Below are positions 17,485 through 25,940 of a stretch of DNA of 64,000 nucleotides, one piece after another. The DNA lies in assembly GCA_963703565.1 (NCBI GenBank), contig CAVPEW010000030.1, forward strand, positions 1 through 64,000, in the 5' to 3' direction. Each line of letters opens with the position of its first letter. Within the stretch, counting starts at the first letter, position 1. A program made the translations under genes and the position numbers. Under the pieces are notes generated by a model, which did no database searches, was not told where the DNA came from, and was given only the letters and a program-made list of their open reading frames with translations. This DNA is from CAVPEW01 sp963703565. GTDB taxonomy: Bacteria; Actinomycetota; Acidimicrobiia; Acidimicrobiales; VFJN01.

Positions 17485-18396
17485 ATGGCCGCGGTGGAGG
17501 TTCACGACCTCGTCGTGCGCCACGGAGCAGTCACCGCCGTGGACGGCCTCGACCTCGAAGCCAGCGCCTCGCAGGTGACCGTCGTGCTGGGGCCCAATGG
17601 TGCGGGCAAGACCTCCACCATCGAAGTCCTCGAGGGCTACCGGATGCCCGATCGCGGCAACGTGCGAGTGCTCGGACTCGATCCCGTCCGCGACCACCGG
17701 GCGCTCAGCGCCCGAATCGGGGTGATGCTGCAGGCTGGCGGCGTCCATCCGGGATTGCGTCCGCTCGAGGTGCTTCGCCATGCCGCCGCCCTCTACCACG
17801 ACCCGCTCGAGCCGGTGAGCCTGATCGAGCGTGTGGGCCTCACCGGGCGCGAGGGCCGCACCTGGCGACAGCTGTCGGGAGGTGAGCAGCGGCGGCTCTG
17901 CCTGGCCCTGGCGCTCGTCGGCCGCCCCGCGGTGGCCTTCCTGGACGAACCGACCTCCGGTGTCGATCCCCAGGGCCGGCTGATCGTGCGCTCCGTCATC
18001 GCCGACCTGAGGGCCGCGGGCGTCGCCGTGGTGCTCACCACCCACGACCTGGACGAGGCGGAGCGCGTGGCCGACTCGCTGGTCATCGTCGACCGTGGGC
18101 GACTGGTGGCGTCGGGCACGCTGCGCGAGCTGCTCGAGGGACGCGACGAGGTGAGCTTCGGCGGCCCGCACGACCTCGACGTCGTCGCTCTGTCGGCCCA
18201 TCTGGGCGGAATCGTCGTGCGAGCGTCGGCGGGCGAGCGTTACCTCGTGGAGGCGCCGGGCACCCCGGCACTGCTGGCCGCGCTGACCGCCTGGCTGGCC
18301 GAGCGCGACCTCGCGCTCGACGACCTGCGAGCCGGCGCACAGCGCCTCGAAGACGTGTACCTGCGGCTGATCGGCGTGCAGGAGGGCGCGGGGTGA
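17485..18396 (+). CDS. ABC-2 type exporter, ATP-binding protein
   Basis: 303 residues: Walker A GPNGAGKTST near 35-44, signature LSGGEQRR, Walker B VAFLDEPTSGVDP, switch LTTHDLDEAE, then a C-terminal extension that ends with LEDVYLRLIG, the hallmark of DrrA/CcmA-like drug or lipid exporters. It energises the permease encoded by the overlapping next gene. The substrate is unknown. The gene runs divergently from the serS/M50 side. Confidence 0.85.
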   Translation: MAAVEVHDLVVRHGAVTAVDGLDLEASASQVTVVLGPNGAGKTSTIEVLEGYRMPDRGNVRVLGLDPVRDHRALSARIGVMLQAGGVHPGLRPLEVLRHAAALYHDPLEPVSLIERVGLTGREGRTWRQLSGGEQRRLCLALALVGRPAVAFLDEPTSGVDPQGRLIVRSVIADLRAAGVAVVLTTHDLDEAERVADSLVIVDRGRLVASGTLRELLEGRDEVSFGGPHDLDVVALSAHLGGIVVRASAGERYLVEAPGTPALLAALTAWLAERDLALDDLRAGAQRLEDVYLRLIGVQEGAG

Positions 18397-19121
18397 GAGC
18401 CTTCGCCGCTCATCTCCGGGTCGAGTTGATCTTGATGGTGCGCAACGGGGAGTCGCTCCTACTCACCCTGGGCATCCCGGTCCTGCTTCTGGCCTTCTTC
18501 GCCAACGTCGATGTTCTCCCCATCGATGGTGAGCCGATCGACTTCCTCGCTCCGGGCGTCCTGGCACTGGCGGTGCTGTCGACGGCGCTGGTCAACCTTG
18601 CGATCGGCGTCGGCTTCGAGCGTGAGTACGGAGTCCTGAAGCGCCTGGGCTCGACGCCGCTGGGCCGTTCACGCCTGCTCGGGGCCAAGATCGCCGCCAT
18701 CGGCCTCGTCGAGACGGTCCAGGTCGGTTTGCTCGCCGGAGTTGGCTTCGCGCTGGGATGGGAGCCGGGGGGCGGTGCGGGGGCTGCGGTGGCCCTGGCC
18801 GTCGCGCTCGCGGCGGGGACCGCCGGTTGCGCCGGCCTGGGCCTGTGCCTCGCCGGCCGGCTCCGCGCCCTGGTCACCCTGGCCGCCGCCAACGGCCTGT
18901 ACCTCGTGCTGCTGTTGGGGTCGGGGATGGTCGTACCGATCGACCAGCTGCCCCGAGCAGCCCGCACAGTGGCCCGGATCCTGCCATCGGGCGCCCTGGC
19001 CGAGACCGTTCGGGGCGCGGTGACGCCCGGTGACCCTGCGTCGGCAGGCTCGTGGGCGGTGCTGATCGTGTGGGCCGTGGCCGGCCCGCTGGCTGCAGCC
19101 CGCCTCTTCCGCTGGGAGTGA
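18393..19121 (+). CDS. ABC-2 type exporter, permease
   Basis: 242 residues with a GTG start overlapping the ATPase stop. Six hydrophobic segments are visible. ABC-2 landmarks are FEREYGVLKRLGSTPLGRSRLLGAK (the coupling helix region) and GMVVPIDQLPRAARTVARILP. With the ATPase it forms an exporter for drugs, lipids or polysaccharide; the substrate is not evident. A strong inverted repeat starts at its stop codon. Confidence 0.85.
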   Translation: MRAFAAHLRVELILMVRNGESLLLTLGIPVLLLAFFANVDVLPIDGEPIDFLAPGVLALAVLSTALVNLAIGVGFEREYGVLKRLGSTPLGRSRLLGAKIAAIGLVETVQVGLLAGVGFALGWEPGGGAGAAVALAVALAAGTAGCAGLGLCLAGRLRALVTLAAANGLYLVLLLGSGMVVPIDQLPRAARTVARILPSGALAETVRGAVTPGDPASAGSWAVLIVWAVAGPLAAARLFRWE

Positions 19122-19151
19122 GCCGGCGCGGGCTCGCCCGCCCCGGCTCAC
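19118..19151. terminator. Bidirectional stem-loop terminator between convergent genes
   Basis: GTGAGCCGG (19118-19126) pairs with CCGGCTCAC (19143-19151), and the loop contains a further GCGGGC/GCCCGC pairing. The structure lies exactly between the convergent ends of the ABC permease (stop at 19121) and the hydrolase (stop at 19160). There is no T-run, as is usual in high-GC actinobacteria. Confidence 0.65.
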
Positions 19152-19159
19152 GATCCCGG

Positions 19160-20023
19160 CTAGTGCTTCATGAAGTCGGTGACGAGGCGGTTGAACTCGT
19201 CGGCGTGCTCCCACTGAGCCCAGTGGCCGCACTTGCCGAACACGTGGAGACGGGCGTTCGGCATCGCCTTGACCACCTTGAGGCCGTGGTCGAGCGGCAC
19301 GAAGCGATCGTCGGCGCCCCAGGTGCACAGCGTGGGCGCGTTGATCTCCTTGAGCCTCGGCGACAGATCGATGAGCACCTCGGCAGGGTTCGCCATGGCG
19401 CTCGCGATGAAGTTCTTCAGGTGCACGCCGTCGTTGCGCATCATGTTGCGGTAGCGGCCCTCGGCCAGCTCTTCGGTCAGGAGCGAGGGGTCGTAGACGA
19501 ACACGTCGAGCATCGCCTTGAGCGACTCCATCGACGGCTCCATGTACACCTTGAACAGGTGCTTGATCCCCTCGAGCGGCGAGGCCGTGAACAGGCTGTA
19601 GTCGCCAAGGCCCCCCGGGCCCATCAACACGAGCTTGTCGAGCTGATCAGGGAACTCCAGCGCGAAGGTCAGAGCGGACGCTCCACCCAGCGAGTTGCCC
19701 ACCAGGTGAGCCTGCTCGATCCCCAGGTTGCGCAGCAGACCGCGAACCGCTCGGGCGTTCAGCATGCCGCGTGGCTCGCTGGCCGTGATGGGATCGGACT
19801 GGCCGAATCCCGGGCAGTCCAGCAGCAGCACCCGGAAGCCTGCCTCGACGAAGGCGCCGACGTTGCGGCTGTAGTTGGTCCAACCGCTCGCTCCCGGGCC
19901 ACCGCCGTGCAACATCACCACCGCCGGGCCCTCTCCGGCGTCGTTGTAGTAGAGGCGGCAGGAAAGGGGCCCCTCACTCACCTCCGTGAACGCGCCAGTT
20001 CCTTCGTCGGTCAACTCGGTCAT
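19160..20023 (-). CDS. Meta-cleavage product hydrolase, second copy (HsaD/MhpC-like)
   Basis: 287 residues from ATG 20023. Oxyanion segment LHGGGPGASGW (38-48), nucleophile Ser111 in GNSLGGA, acid Asp in WGADDRF and base His in CGHWAQWEH. It cleaves the ring-fission dienoate to a 2-hydroxypenta-2,4-dienoate and an acid. It differs clearly from the hydrolase at 4594 and is much closer to the broken copy at 39922. It is last in the lower-pathway run hydratase-dehydrogenase-aldolase-hydrolase, 83 nt after the aldolase stop. An ATG four codons upstream (MEAR) is also possible. Confidence 0.87.
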   Translation of the reverse strand: MTELTDEGTGAFTEVSEGPLSCRLYYNDAGEGPAVVMLHGGGPGASGWTNYSRNVGAFVEAGFRVLLLDCPGFGQSDPITASEPRGMLNARAVRGLLRNLGIEQAHLVGNSLGGASALTFALEFPDQLDKLVLMGPGGLGDYSLFTASPLEGIKHLFKVYMEPSMESLKAMLDVFVYDPSLLTEELAEGRYRNMMRNDGVHLKNFIASAMANPAEVLIDLSPRLKEINAPTLCTWGADDRFVPLDHGLKVVKAMPNARLHVFGKCGHWAQWEHADEFNRLVTDFMKH

Positions 20024-20105
20024 TCGTGCCTCCACGCATGTCGGGCCGGGCCTGAGACCCGGCTGGTCCTTCCCACGACGGCCAGCAGTGACCGGCCGCG
20101 GTCGC

Positions 20106-21191
20106 TCAAAGCTCGGTGGTGATCGGCACGCCGCCGTTGGCCGAGCCGGCTTCTTCCTCGCGCCGGCGAACCAGGTCGAGGGCCACGTCGACGATCATGT
20201 CCTCTTGACCGCCGACCATCCGGCGGCGGCCCACCTCCACCAGGATCGCCCGGGTGTCGAGGCCGTACGTCGCCGCCGCCTTCTCGGCGTGGCGCAGGAA
20301 GCTCGAGTACACCCCCGCGTACCCCAGGGTGAGCGTCTCGCGGTCGACCTGCACAGGCCGGTCCTGCAGGGGACGGACCAGGTCGTCGGCGGCATCCATC
20401 AGCCCGAACAGATCGCAATGGTGCGGCCATCCCATGACGTCGATGGCCGCGACGAACACCTCCAGGGGACAGTTGCCCGCCCCCGCACCCATCCCCGCCA
20501 GCGCCCCGTCGACCCGGGTGACACCGTGCTCGACGGCCACTATGGAGTTCGCAACGGCCAGACCGAGGTTGTGGTGGGCGTGGATCCCGAGCTCGGTGCC
20601 GGGGTCGAGAACGTCCCGATAGGCCTCGACCCTGGCGATCACGTCGCGCATCGTGAGACGACCACCCGAATCGGTCACGTACACGCAGTGCGCGCCGTAG
20701 GACTCGAGCAGCTTCGCCTGGCGAGCCAGCTCCTCGGGCGGCGCCATGTGCGACAACATCAAGAACCCGGCAACGTCCATGCCCAGCTCCCGCGCCCGGG
20801 CGATGTGCTGGGGGGCGATGTCGGCCTCGGTGCAATGGGTGGCGACCCGCACGCTGCGCACGCCGAGCTCATGGGCGCGCTCGAGGTGGCGGACCGTGCC
20901 AACACCCGGCAGCAGCAGCGTTGTCAGGCGAGCGTTGGTCAGCGCGGCCGCAGCAGCAGCGATCCACTCGTCGTCGGTGTGGGCCCCGAAGCCATACGTG
21001 AAGCTCGACCCACCGAGCCCGTCGCCGTGCGCGACCTCGATGGCGTCGACGCCTGCAGCGTCGAGCGCGGCACAGATGGCGGCCAGGTCCTCCACCCGGT
21101 ACTGGTGGCGGATGGCGTGCATCCCGTCGCGCAGGGTGACGTCTTGCAGGTACAACGCCGAAGCGGGCGTGAAGTCAGGAGCTGCCGTCAC
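20106..21191 (-). CDS. 4-hydroxy-2-oxovalerate aldolase
   Basis: 361 residues of the DmpG/HsaF/BphI family. The TIM-barrel metal site is visible as Asp22 (LRDGMHAIRHQ) and His204/His206 (HAHHNLG); the C-terminal communication domain (YSSFLRHAEKAAATYGL, GQEDMIVDVALDL) follows. It splits 4-hydroxy-2-oxoacids to pyruvate and an aldehyde, which is channelled to the partner dehydrogenase encoded just upstream. The ATG overlaps that gene's stop (ATGA). A diverged C-terminal fragment of the same gene is found at 39405-39872. Confidence 0.92.
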   Translation of the reverse strand: MTAAPDFTPASALYLQDVTLRDGMHAIRHQYRVEDLAAICAALDAAGVDAIEVAHGDGLGGSSFTYGFGAHTDDEWIAAAAAALTNARLTTLLLPGVGTVRHLERAHELGVRSVRVATHCTEADIAPQHIARARELGMDVAGFLMLSHMAPPEELARQAKLLESYGAHCVYVTDSGGRLTMRDVIARVEAYRDVLDPGTELGIHAHHNLGLAVANSIVAVEHGVTRVDGALAGMGAGAGNCPLEVFVAAIDVMGWPHHCDLFGLMDAADDLVRPLQDRPVQVDRETLTLGYAGVYSSFLRHAEKAAATYGLDTRAILVEVGRRRMVGGQEDMIVDVALDLVRRREEEAGSANGGVPITTEL

Positions 21192-22120
21192 GCCGGGACC
21201 CCGGCGCGGAGCCCGGCCAGGCGCTCACCGGTGCGCAGCGCGGCAGCCGTCATGATGTCGAGGTTCCCGGCGTAGGCGGGCAGGTAGTGGGCAGCACCCT
21301 CCACCTCGAGGAACACGCTCACCTTCAGCCCGCGACCCGACCACGACAGCTCGGGGGCCACCAGCGGATCGTCGTCGGTGAATCGCTCGAACTGGACCGG
21401 CTGCTTGAGGCGGTAGCCGCGCACGTAGGTCTGGACCCGAGCCACCATCTCCTCCACCGCGTCCGCTATCTCGGCGGTGTCACCGTCCTCCACCAGGCAG
21501 AAGACCGTGTCCCGCATCAGCAGCGGCGGCTCGGCAGGGTTCAAGATGATGATCGCCTTGCCGCGCCGCGCTCCGCCGACCGACGAGATCGCGGCAGCGG
21601 TGGTCTCGGTGAACTCGTCGATGTTGGCACGGGTGCCGGGGCCAGCCGACCGCGACGCGATCGAGGCGACGATCTCTCCGTAGGCAACCGGCGCTACCGA
21701 CGAGATGGCCGCCACCATCGGGATGGTCGCCTGACCACCGCAGGTGACCATGTTGACGTTGGCGGCGTCGAGGTGCTCGTCGAGGTTCACGACCGGCACC
21801 ACGTAGGGGCCGATGGCCGCCGGCGTCAGGTCGACGAGCTGCTTGCCGTGGGGGGCGAGCAGCTCGGCGTTGGCCAGGTGGGCCTTGGCCGAGGTCGCGT
21901 CGAAGACGATGTCGATCTCGTCGAAGCCGTCCATCTCGATCAGCCCTGCGACCCCTTCCGAGGTGGTCGCGATGCCCAGGCGCTGCGCCCGGCGCAGACC
22001 GTCCGAGTCGGGGTCGATGCCCACCAGCGCGCCCATCTCGAGCACCGAGGAGGTGCGTAGCACCTTGAACATCAGGTCGGTGCCGATGTTGCCAGACCCG
22101 ACGATGGCGACTCGGGTCAT
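21188..22120 (-). CDS. Acetaldehyde dehydrogenase (acylating)
   Basis: 310 residues of the DmpF/HsaG/BphJ family: NAD-binding VAIVGSGNIGTDL (4-16), catalytic Cys127 in VTCGGQATIP, and the conserved NIDEFTETT segment. It converts acetaldehyde or propionaldehyde, received from the aldolase, with CoA and NAD+ to acyl-CoA. Overlapping stop/start codons on both sides show tight coupling with the hydratase and aldolase genes. Confidence 0.92.
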   Translation of the reverse strand: MTRVAIVGSGNIGTDLMFKVLRTSSVLEMGALVGIDPDSDGLRRAQRLGIATTSEGVAGLIEMDGFDEIDIVFDATSAKAHLANAELLAPHGKQLVDLTPAAIGPYVVPVVNLDEHLDAANVNMVTCGGQATIPMVAAISSVAPVAYGEIVASIASRSAGPGTRANIDEFTETTAAAISSVGGARRGKAIIILNPAEPPLLMRDTVFCLVEDGDTAEIADAVEEMVARVQTYVRGYRLKQPVQFERFTDDDPLVAPELSWSGRGLKVSVFLEVEGAAHYLPAYAGNLDIMTAAALRTGERLAGLRAGVPA

Positions 22121-22951
22121 GTCGACTGCGTCCCGGCGAAGGTGGCCCGGACCGACCCCAGACCCGATATGAGGGCCTCGTAGCTCGCCGGCCCTGTGAC
22201 GTCGACCATAGGGCCGAGCGCCCCGGACAGCACGAGGTCACCCGCGCGCAGCGGCGAACCGACGCCGGCGAGCGTGTTGGCCAGCCACACCACAGCGTTC
22301 ACCGGGTGCGACAGGCACGCCGCCCCGGTGCCCTTCGACACGATCGCGCCAGCAGTGCTCAGCGTCATCTGCACCTCCCGCAGGTCGACGTCGTGCAGGC
22401 GTGTGGGCCGTGGCCCCACGACGTGCATCGCGGACGAGGCGTTGTCGGCCACAGTGTCGAGGATCGAGATGTCCCAGCCCGCGACCCTCGAGTCAACGAT
22501 CTCGATGGCGGGCAGCACGAACGCCGTGGAACGAACGACATCGACGGCGGTGATCTGTCGATCCGGGAGATCTCGCTCGAGCACGAAGGCGACCTCGGCC
22601 TCGACGCGGGGCTGGAGCAGCTCCGACAGGGGGACCTCCTCGTCGTCGCCGAAGCCGCGGTCGGCGAAGAGCACTCCGAAGTCGGGCTGGTCGACGCCGA
22701 GCTGGGACTGCACGACCTTGGCCGTGAGGCCCACCTTCCACCCGGCCACCCGACGACCCGCCGCGAGCCTCCCTGGCCGTGTTGAGCTGCTGGACGGCGT
22801 AGGCGTCGGCGACCGAGCCGCCCGCCAGCACGTCCCGCACCGGCAGGCACGGCTGGCGCCGTGCCTGGGCCTCACGCAATCGAGCGGCTGCTTCGGCCTT
22901 GTGCTCGGGCGTGGGTCCCGAGGTGGCCTCGACCCCATGGTCGTTCGACAT
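22117..22951 (-). CDS. 2-keto-4-pentenoate hydratase (HsaE/MhpD-like), apparent frameshift
   Basis: The start ATG at 22951 gives MSNDHGVEATSG and a family N-terminus ending VADAYAVQQLNTARE. The frame then breaks, and the conserved remainder (GRRVAGWKVGLTAKVVQSQL, VEAEVAFVLERDL, AIEIVDSRV, LSHPVNAVVWLANTL) continues in the +1 frame. Total length is 835 bp, 278 codons plus one base. The extra base is in GAGCCTC at 22765-22771: restoring GAGCTC gives NTARELAAGRRVAGWK, as expected. The enzyme hydrates 2-hydroxypenta-2,4-dienoate to 4-hydroxy-2-oxovalerate. I consider the gene functional and the indel an error, though this cannot be proven here. Confidence 0.85.
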
Positions 22952-23039
22952 CGACCCAGTCATGCCGGTCCCCGGGGGTGTCGTCGACCCCCGGGTCCAT
23001 CGGTCGGAACGCAGGTTCGGGCCGCCGGCGGGACCGATC

Positions 23040-24008
23040 TCACGCGTAGGGGGGGCGCTCGGGGCTCGGTGGCGGCGGGCTGACGGCGTCGAGCTCGGCG
23101 AGCTCGTCGGGTGTGAGAGTCCAGGAGGCGGCAGCGACGTTGGCGGCGAGCTGCTCGGGGTTGGAGACCCCGGCGATCACACAAGCGACCTCCTGGTGGC
23201 TCAGCAGCCAGGCCACGGCCAGAGCGCCCACGCTGCGGCCCCGGGCGGCCGCGAACGCCTCCAGGGCTGCGAGGCGTTCCCAGTTCTGCTCGGTCGACAC
23301 GGCCGTGATGATCGGGCTCCCCGCGGCGCCGCGGGTGCCTTCGGGCGGGGGCTCGCCCGGCCGGTACTTGCCGGTGAGGAAGCCGCCGGCCAAGGGGTGG
23401 TACGGCAGGAGGGACGAGCCCGCCGAACGGCAGGCGGGAAGCACTTCGGCCTCGACTTGGCGCGCCAGCAGGTGGTGGTAGTCCTGAACCGTGGCCAGGG
23501 GCGGTCCTCCGGCGCGCTCGAGCGCCGCGACCGTGTCCGCGATGCGCCACCCCGCGTAGTTGCACACCCCCACGGCGCGGACCTTGCCGGACTCGACGAG
23601 CTCGGCGAGCACCGCGGCCAACTCGTCGACGGGGACCGAGTCATCGGGGAAGTGGACCTGGTACAGGTCGATGCGGTCGGTGCCGAGCTTCCGCAGGCTC
23701 TCCTCGGCCTGGGACCGCAGCCTGTCGGCGGGCGCCTCGTCGCCCAGAGCGAAGAAGTTGCCCTTGGTCGCGATGGTCATCTCGTCGCGCCGGGCGCCGA
23801 GAGCGGCGCCGAGCAGCTCCTCTGAACGGCCCTGGCCGTAGACGATGGCGGTGTCGACGAAGTCGACCCCCAGGTCGAGCGCGGCGCCGACCACACGGTC
23901 GGTGGCGGCGGCGTCGAGACGTGGTGGGCCGAAGGTGTTCCCACCCAGGCCGACGGCGGCGACCTCGACGCCGCTGGCGCCCAGGGTCCGGCGAGGCAGG
24001 TCGCTCAA
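23040..24008 (-). CDS. Aldo/keto reductase
   Basis: 322 residues of the AKR superfamily, from a TTG start at 24008 with GGGAGGT upstream. The catalytic tetrad is recognisable (DTAIVYGQGRSEELLG with Asp and Tyr, ATKGNF with Lys, YQVHFPDD with His), and the NADPH-binding GVSNPEQL is present near the C-terminus. It is closest to the general L-glyceraldehyde-3-phosphate/perakine-type reductases. Its specific role beside the lower meta pathway is unknown. It is 14 nt after the ctaG stop and could be read through from the oxidase operon. Confidence 0.82.
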   Translation of the reverse strand: MSDLPRRTLGASGVEVAAVGLGGNTFGPPRLDAAATDRVVGAALDLGVDFVDTAIVYGQGRSEELLGAALGARRDEMTIATKGNFFALGDEAPADRLRSQAEESLRKLGTDRIDLYQVHFPDDSVPVDELAAVLAELVESGKVRAVGVCNYAGWRIADTVAALERAGGPPLATVQDYHHLLARQVEAEVLPACRSAGSSLLPYHPLAGGFLTGKYRPGEPPPEGTRGAAGSPIITAVSTEQNWERLAALEAFAAARGRSVGALAVAWLLSHQEVACVIAGVSNPEQLAANVAAASWTLTPDELAELDAVSPPPPSPERPPYA

Positions 24009-24022
24009 GGTCGTAACCTCCC

Positions 24023-24943
24023 TCAGGCCCGCTCACCGGGACGCTGGACCTCGGCAGGCGCGGGATGCCGGTCGAACTCCGCTCGAACGGCCTCCCAGGT
24101 CAACAGGTCTCGCTCACTGGCCGGCACCCCCGCCGCCTGCGCCCGTTCGTGACGGGACGACCACTGGAAGAAGGTGATCGTGATCAGGGTCCACAGCCAT
24201 GCCGCTCCGCCGAGCTTCATGATCAGCCCCGCGGCCTGCTGATCGGACACGACCGAGATCCCGAACAGTCGGGTGCGAACCTCGTAGGCGCTGTAGATGG
24301 GGCCCTCGGCGAAGGTCAGCCAAGCACCGGGCACGGTCGGGATGATGGAGGTGACGAAGAGGTAGACCATGCGGGTCGGCAACGAGACTCGCAGCTCGGG
24401 CAGCGGTCCACAGACCGGGATCCAGAACAGCAGAGCGGAGAGCACCAGGGCAGTGTGCACGCCGTAGTGGAAGAGCCCGTTGTCGGCCGACGTGTTGACC
24501 ACCGTCTGCCAGTGGGTCAACACCACGAGGCCGTTGAACAGCACGGTGGCCGGGACGGGCCGGGCCAGCTGGTGGACCCAACGGTCCACGCGTCCTGTGC
24601 CCAGTAGCAGCCGCGCCAGCCACTCTGGCATGGCCAGCAGGAGCGCTCCGGGCACGACCAGGGTCAGCACGAGGTGCTGGATCATGTGCACGAGGAACAG
24701 GTAGTTCTCCCCGATGTCGTGGATGGGCCAGTCGGTCACGATCCACAACAGGCCCAGCCCGCTCACGAACCACGCCACCTGGGCCCGGCTCACCGCCGAC
24801 TCCCCGGTGGGGACCACCTTGGGACCGATGACCCGAACCGCGTAGAGGTAGAGCAACGACAGCCCGCCGACCAGCACCCAGACCTCTGGGTGCGGCACCC
24901 ACCGCCACGGACTAGGCGAGGCGGCGGCGAGCAGGAGCCCCAT
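24023..24943 (-). CDS. ctaG: Cytochrome c oxidase assembly protein, CtaG-type (caa3 family)
   Basis: 306 residues with about seven membrane segments. The caa3-CtaG family signature is seen in DWPIHDIGENYLFLVHMIQHLVLTLVVPGALLL, LTHWQTVVN and PTVPGAWLTFAEGPIY. These multi-span proteins are linked to insertion of copper into cytochrome c oxidase and are not homologous to the proteobacterial CtaG/Cox11. The start overlaps the preceding stop by one base (TAATG), so it is the end of the oxidase operon. Confidence 0.82.
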   Translation of the reverse strand: MGLLLAAASPSPWRWVPHPEVWVLVGGLSLLYLYAVRVIGPKVVPTGESAVSRAQVAWFVSGLGLLWIVTDWPIHDIGENYLFLVHMIQHLVLTLVVPGALLLAMPEWLARLLLGTGRVDRWVHQLARPVPATVLFNGLVVLTHWQTVVNTSADNGLFHYGVHTALVLSALLFWIPVCGPLPELRVSLPTRMVYLFVTSIIPTVPGAWLTFAEGPIYSAYEVRTRLFGISVVSDQQAAGLIMKLGGAAWLWTLITITFFQWSSRHERAQAAGVPASERDLLTWEAVRAEFDRHPAPAEVQRPGERA

Positions 24944-25302
24944 TAGCGCAAGAACCGGAGGAAGTCGTCGGAGAAGAACTCCAATGAGGCCATCGTGGCG
25001 CCGAAGACCACCACTGCCAGCGCCAGCCCTGACACGAACAGCCAGCGGAAGATCCGGCTGTCGTAGCGCAGGTGCATGAAGAACCCGGCGACGATCGCGA
25101 ACTTGGCGATCATCATCGGGAACAACGCAACCACCAGAAAGGTGGTGCTCGGGTCGTCGAGGAAGTAGGTGCCGACCTCGGCGGCGGTTATCGCACCCAG
25201 GATCAAGGCGATCACCACGTACTGGCTGTCCCGAGGGTGGTCGTGCCCGGCCGAGTGGGTCTGCTCGGCGACCTCTGCGGGGGACTCGGTGGCGGTGCTC
25301 AT
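24943..25302 (-). CDS. ctaF: Cytochrome c oxidase subunit IV-type membrane protein
   Basis: 119 residues. A His-containing hydrophilic N-terminus (HSAGHDHPRDSQY) is followed by three membrane helices, with the prokaryotic COX4 pattern ALILGAITAAEVGTYF, LFPMMIAKFAIVAGFFMHLRYDSR and a last helix. The AKF...FFMHL motif is diagnostic. It is an accessory subunit of the aa3/caa3 oxidase. It lies 14 nt after ctaE and overlaps ctaG. Confidence 0.82.
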   Translation of the reverse strand: MSTATESPAEVAEQTHSAGHDHPRDSQYVVIALILGAITAAEVGTYFLDDPSTTFLVVALFPMMIAKFAIVAGFFMHLRYDSRIFRWLFVSGLALAVVVFGATMASLEFFSDDFLRFLR

Positions 25303-25316
25303 GTCGGCGTCACGTC

Positions 25317-25940
25317 CTACGGGATGAGGTAGACGACGGTGAAGATCAGGATCCACACGATGTCGACGAAGTGCCAGTACAGACCGATGATCTCGACGGT
25401 CTCCGCTCGGTCTGCGCCGAGCTTGCCCCGCGCCATCAGCACGGCCAGCGACATCAGCATCACGATGCCGACGCTCACGTGGATCCCGTGGAAGCCCGTG
25501 AGCGTGTAGAAGGCCGAGCCGAAGATGTTGGTCGTGAAGCCCAGGCCCTCCCGGTAGAAGGTCGTGAACTCGTAGACCTGTCCGGCGATGAACGTGGCGC
25601 CGAGCAGCGCCGTGGTGACCAGCCAGGTCTGGCTCCGCTTGACCTCGCCTCGGTTGATGGCCGCCACGGCCAGCGCCATGGTCAACGAGCTCATGAGCAA
25701 CACGAACGAGCTGACCGACGTGAAGGGGATGTCGTAGTAGTCCGCTGGCATGACCCCGTCGACGCTGCGGTGCCGCAGGAGCAGGTAGGTGGAGATCAGG
25801 GCACCGAAGAGCAGGCAGTCGGAGCCGAGGTAGGTCCACATGGCCAGCTTCTCGTTGGACAGCCCGGTGGAGGTGGCGTGGGCGTGACCAGCAGAGCCGG
25901 GGGCGGACACGGTTCCCGCTGCGACAGTGGAATCAGTCAC
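25317..25940 (-). CDS. ctaE: Cytochrome c oxidase subunit III
   Basis: 207 residues from a GTG start at 25940, overlapping the end of ctaD by 8 bp. Five membrane helices: MWTYLGSDCLLFGALISTYLLLR, SSLTMALAVAAI, LVTTALLGATFIAGQVYEF, GFHGIHVSVGIVMLM and the terminal YWHFVDIVWILIFTVVYLIP. The last two carry the COX3 hallmarks HGxHV and WHFVDxVW. Subunit III supports proton uptake and stability of subunit I. The upstream ATG at 26012 lies inside ctaD and is less likely. Confidence 0.9.
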   Translation of the reverse strand: MTDSTVAAGTVSAPGSAGHAHATSTGLSNEKLAMWTYLGSDCLLFGALISTYLLLRHRSVDGVMPADYYDIPFTSVSSFVLLMSSLTMALAVAAINRGEVKRSQTWLVTTALLGATFIAGQVYEFTTFYREGLGFTTNIFGSAFYTLTGFHGIHVSVGIVMLMSLAVLMARGKLGADRAETVEIIGLYWHFVDIVWILIFTVVYLIP

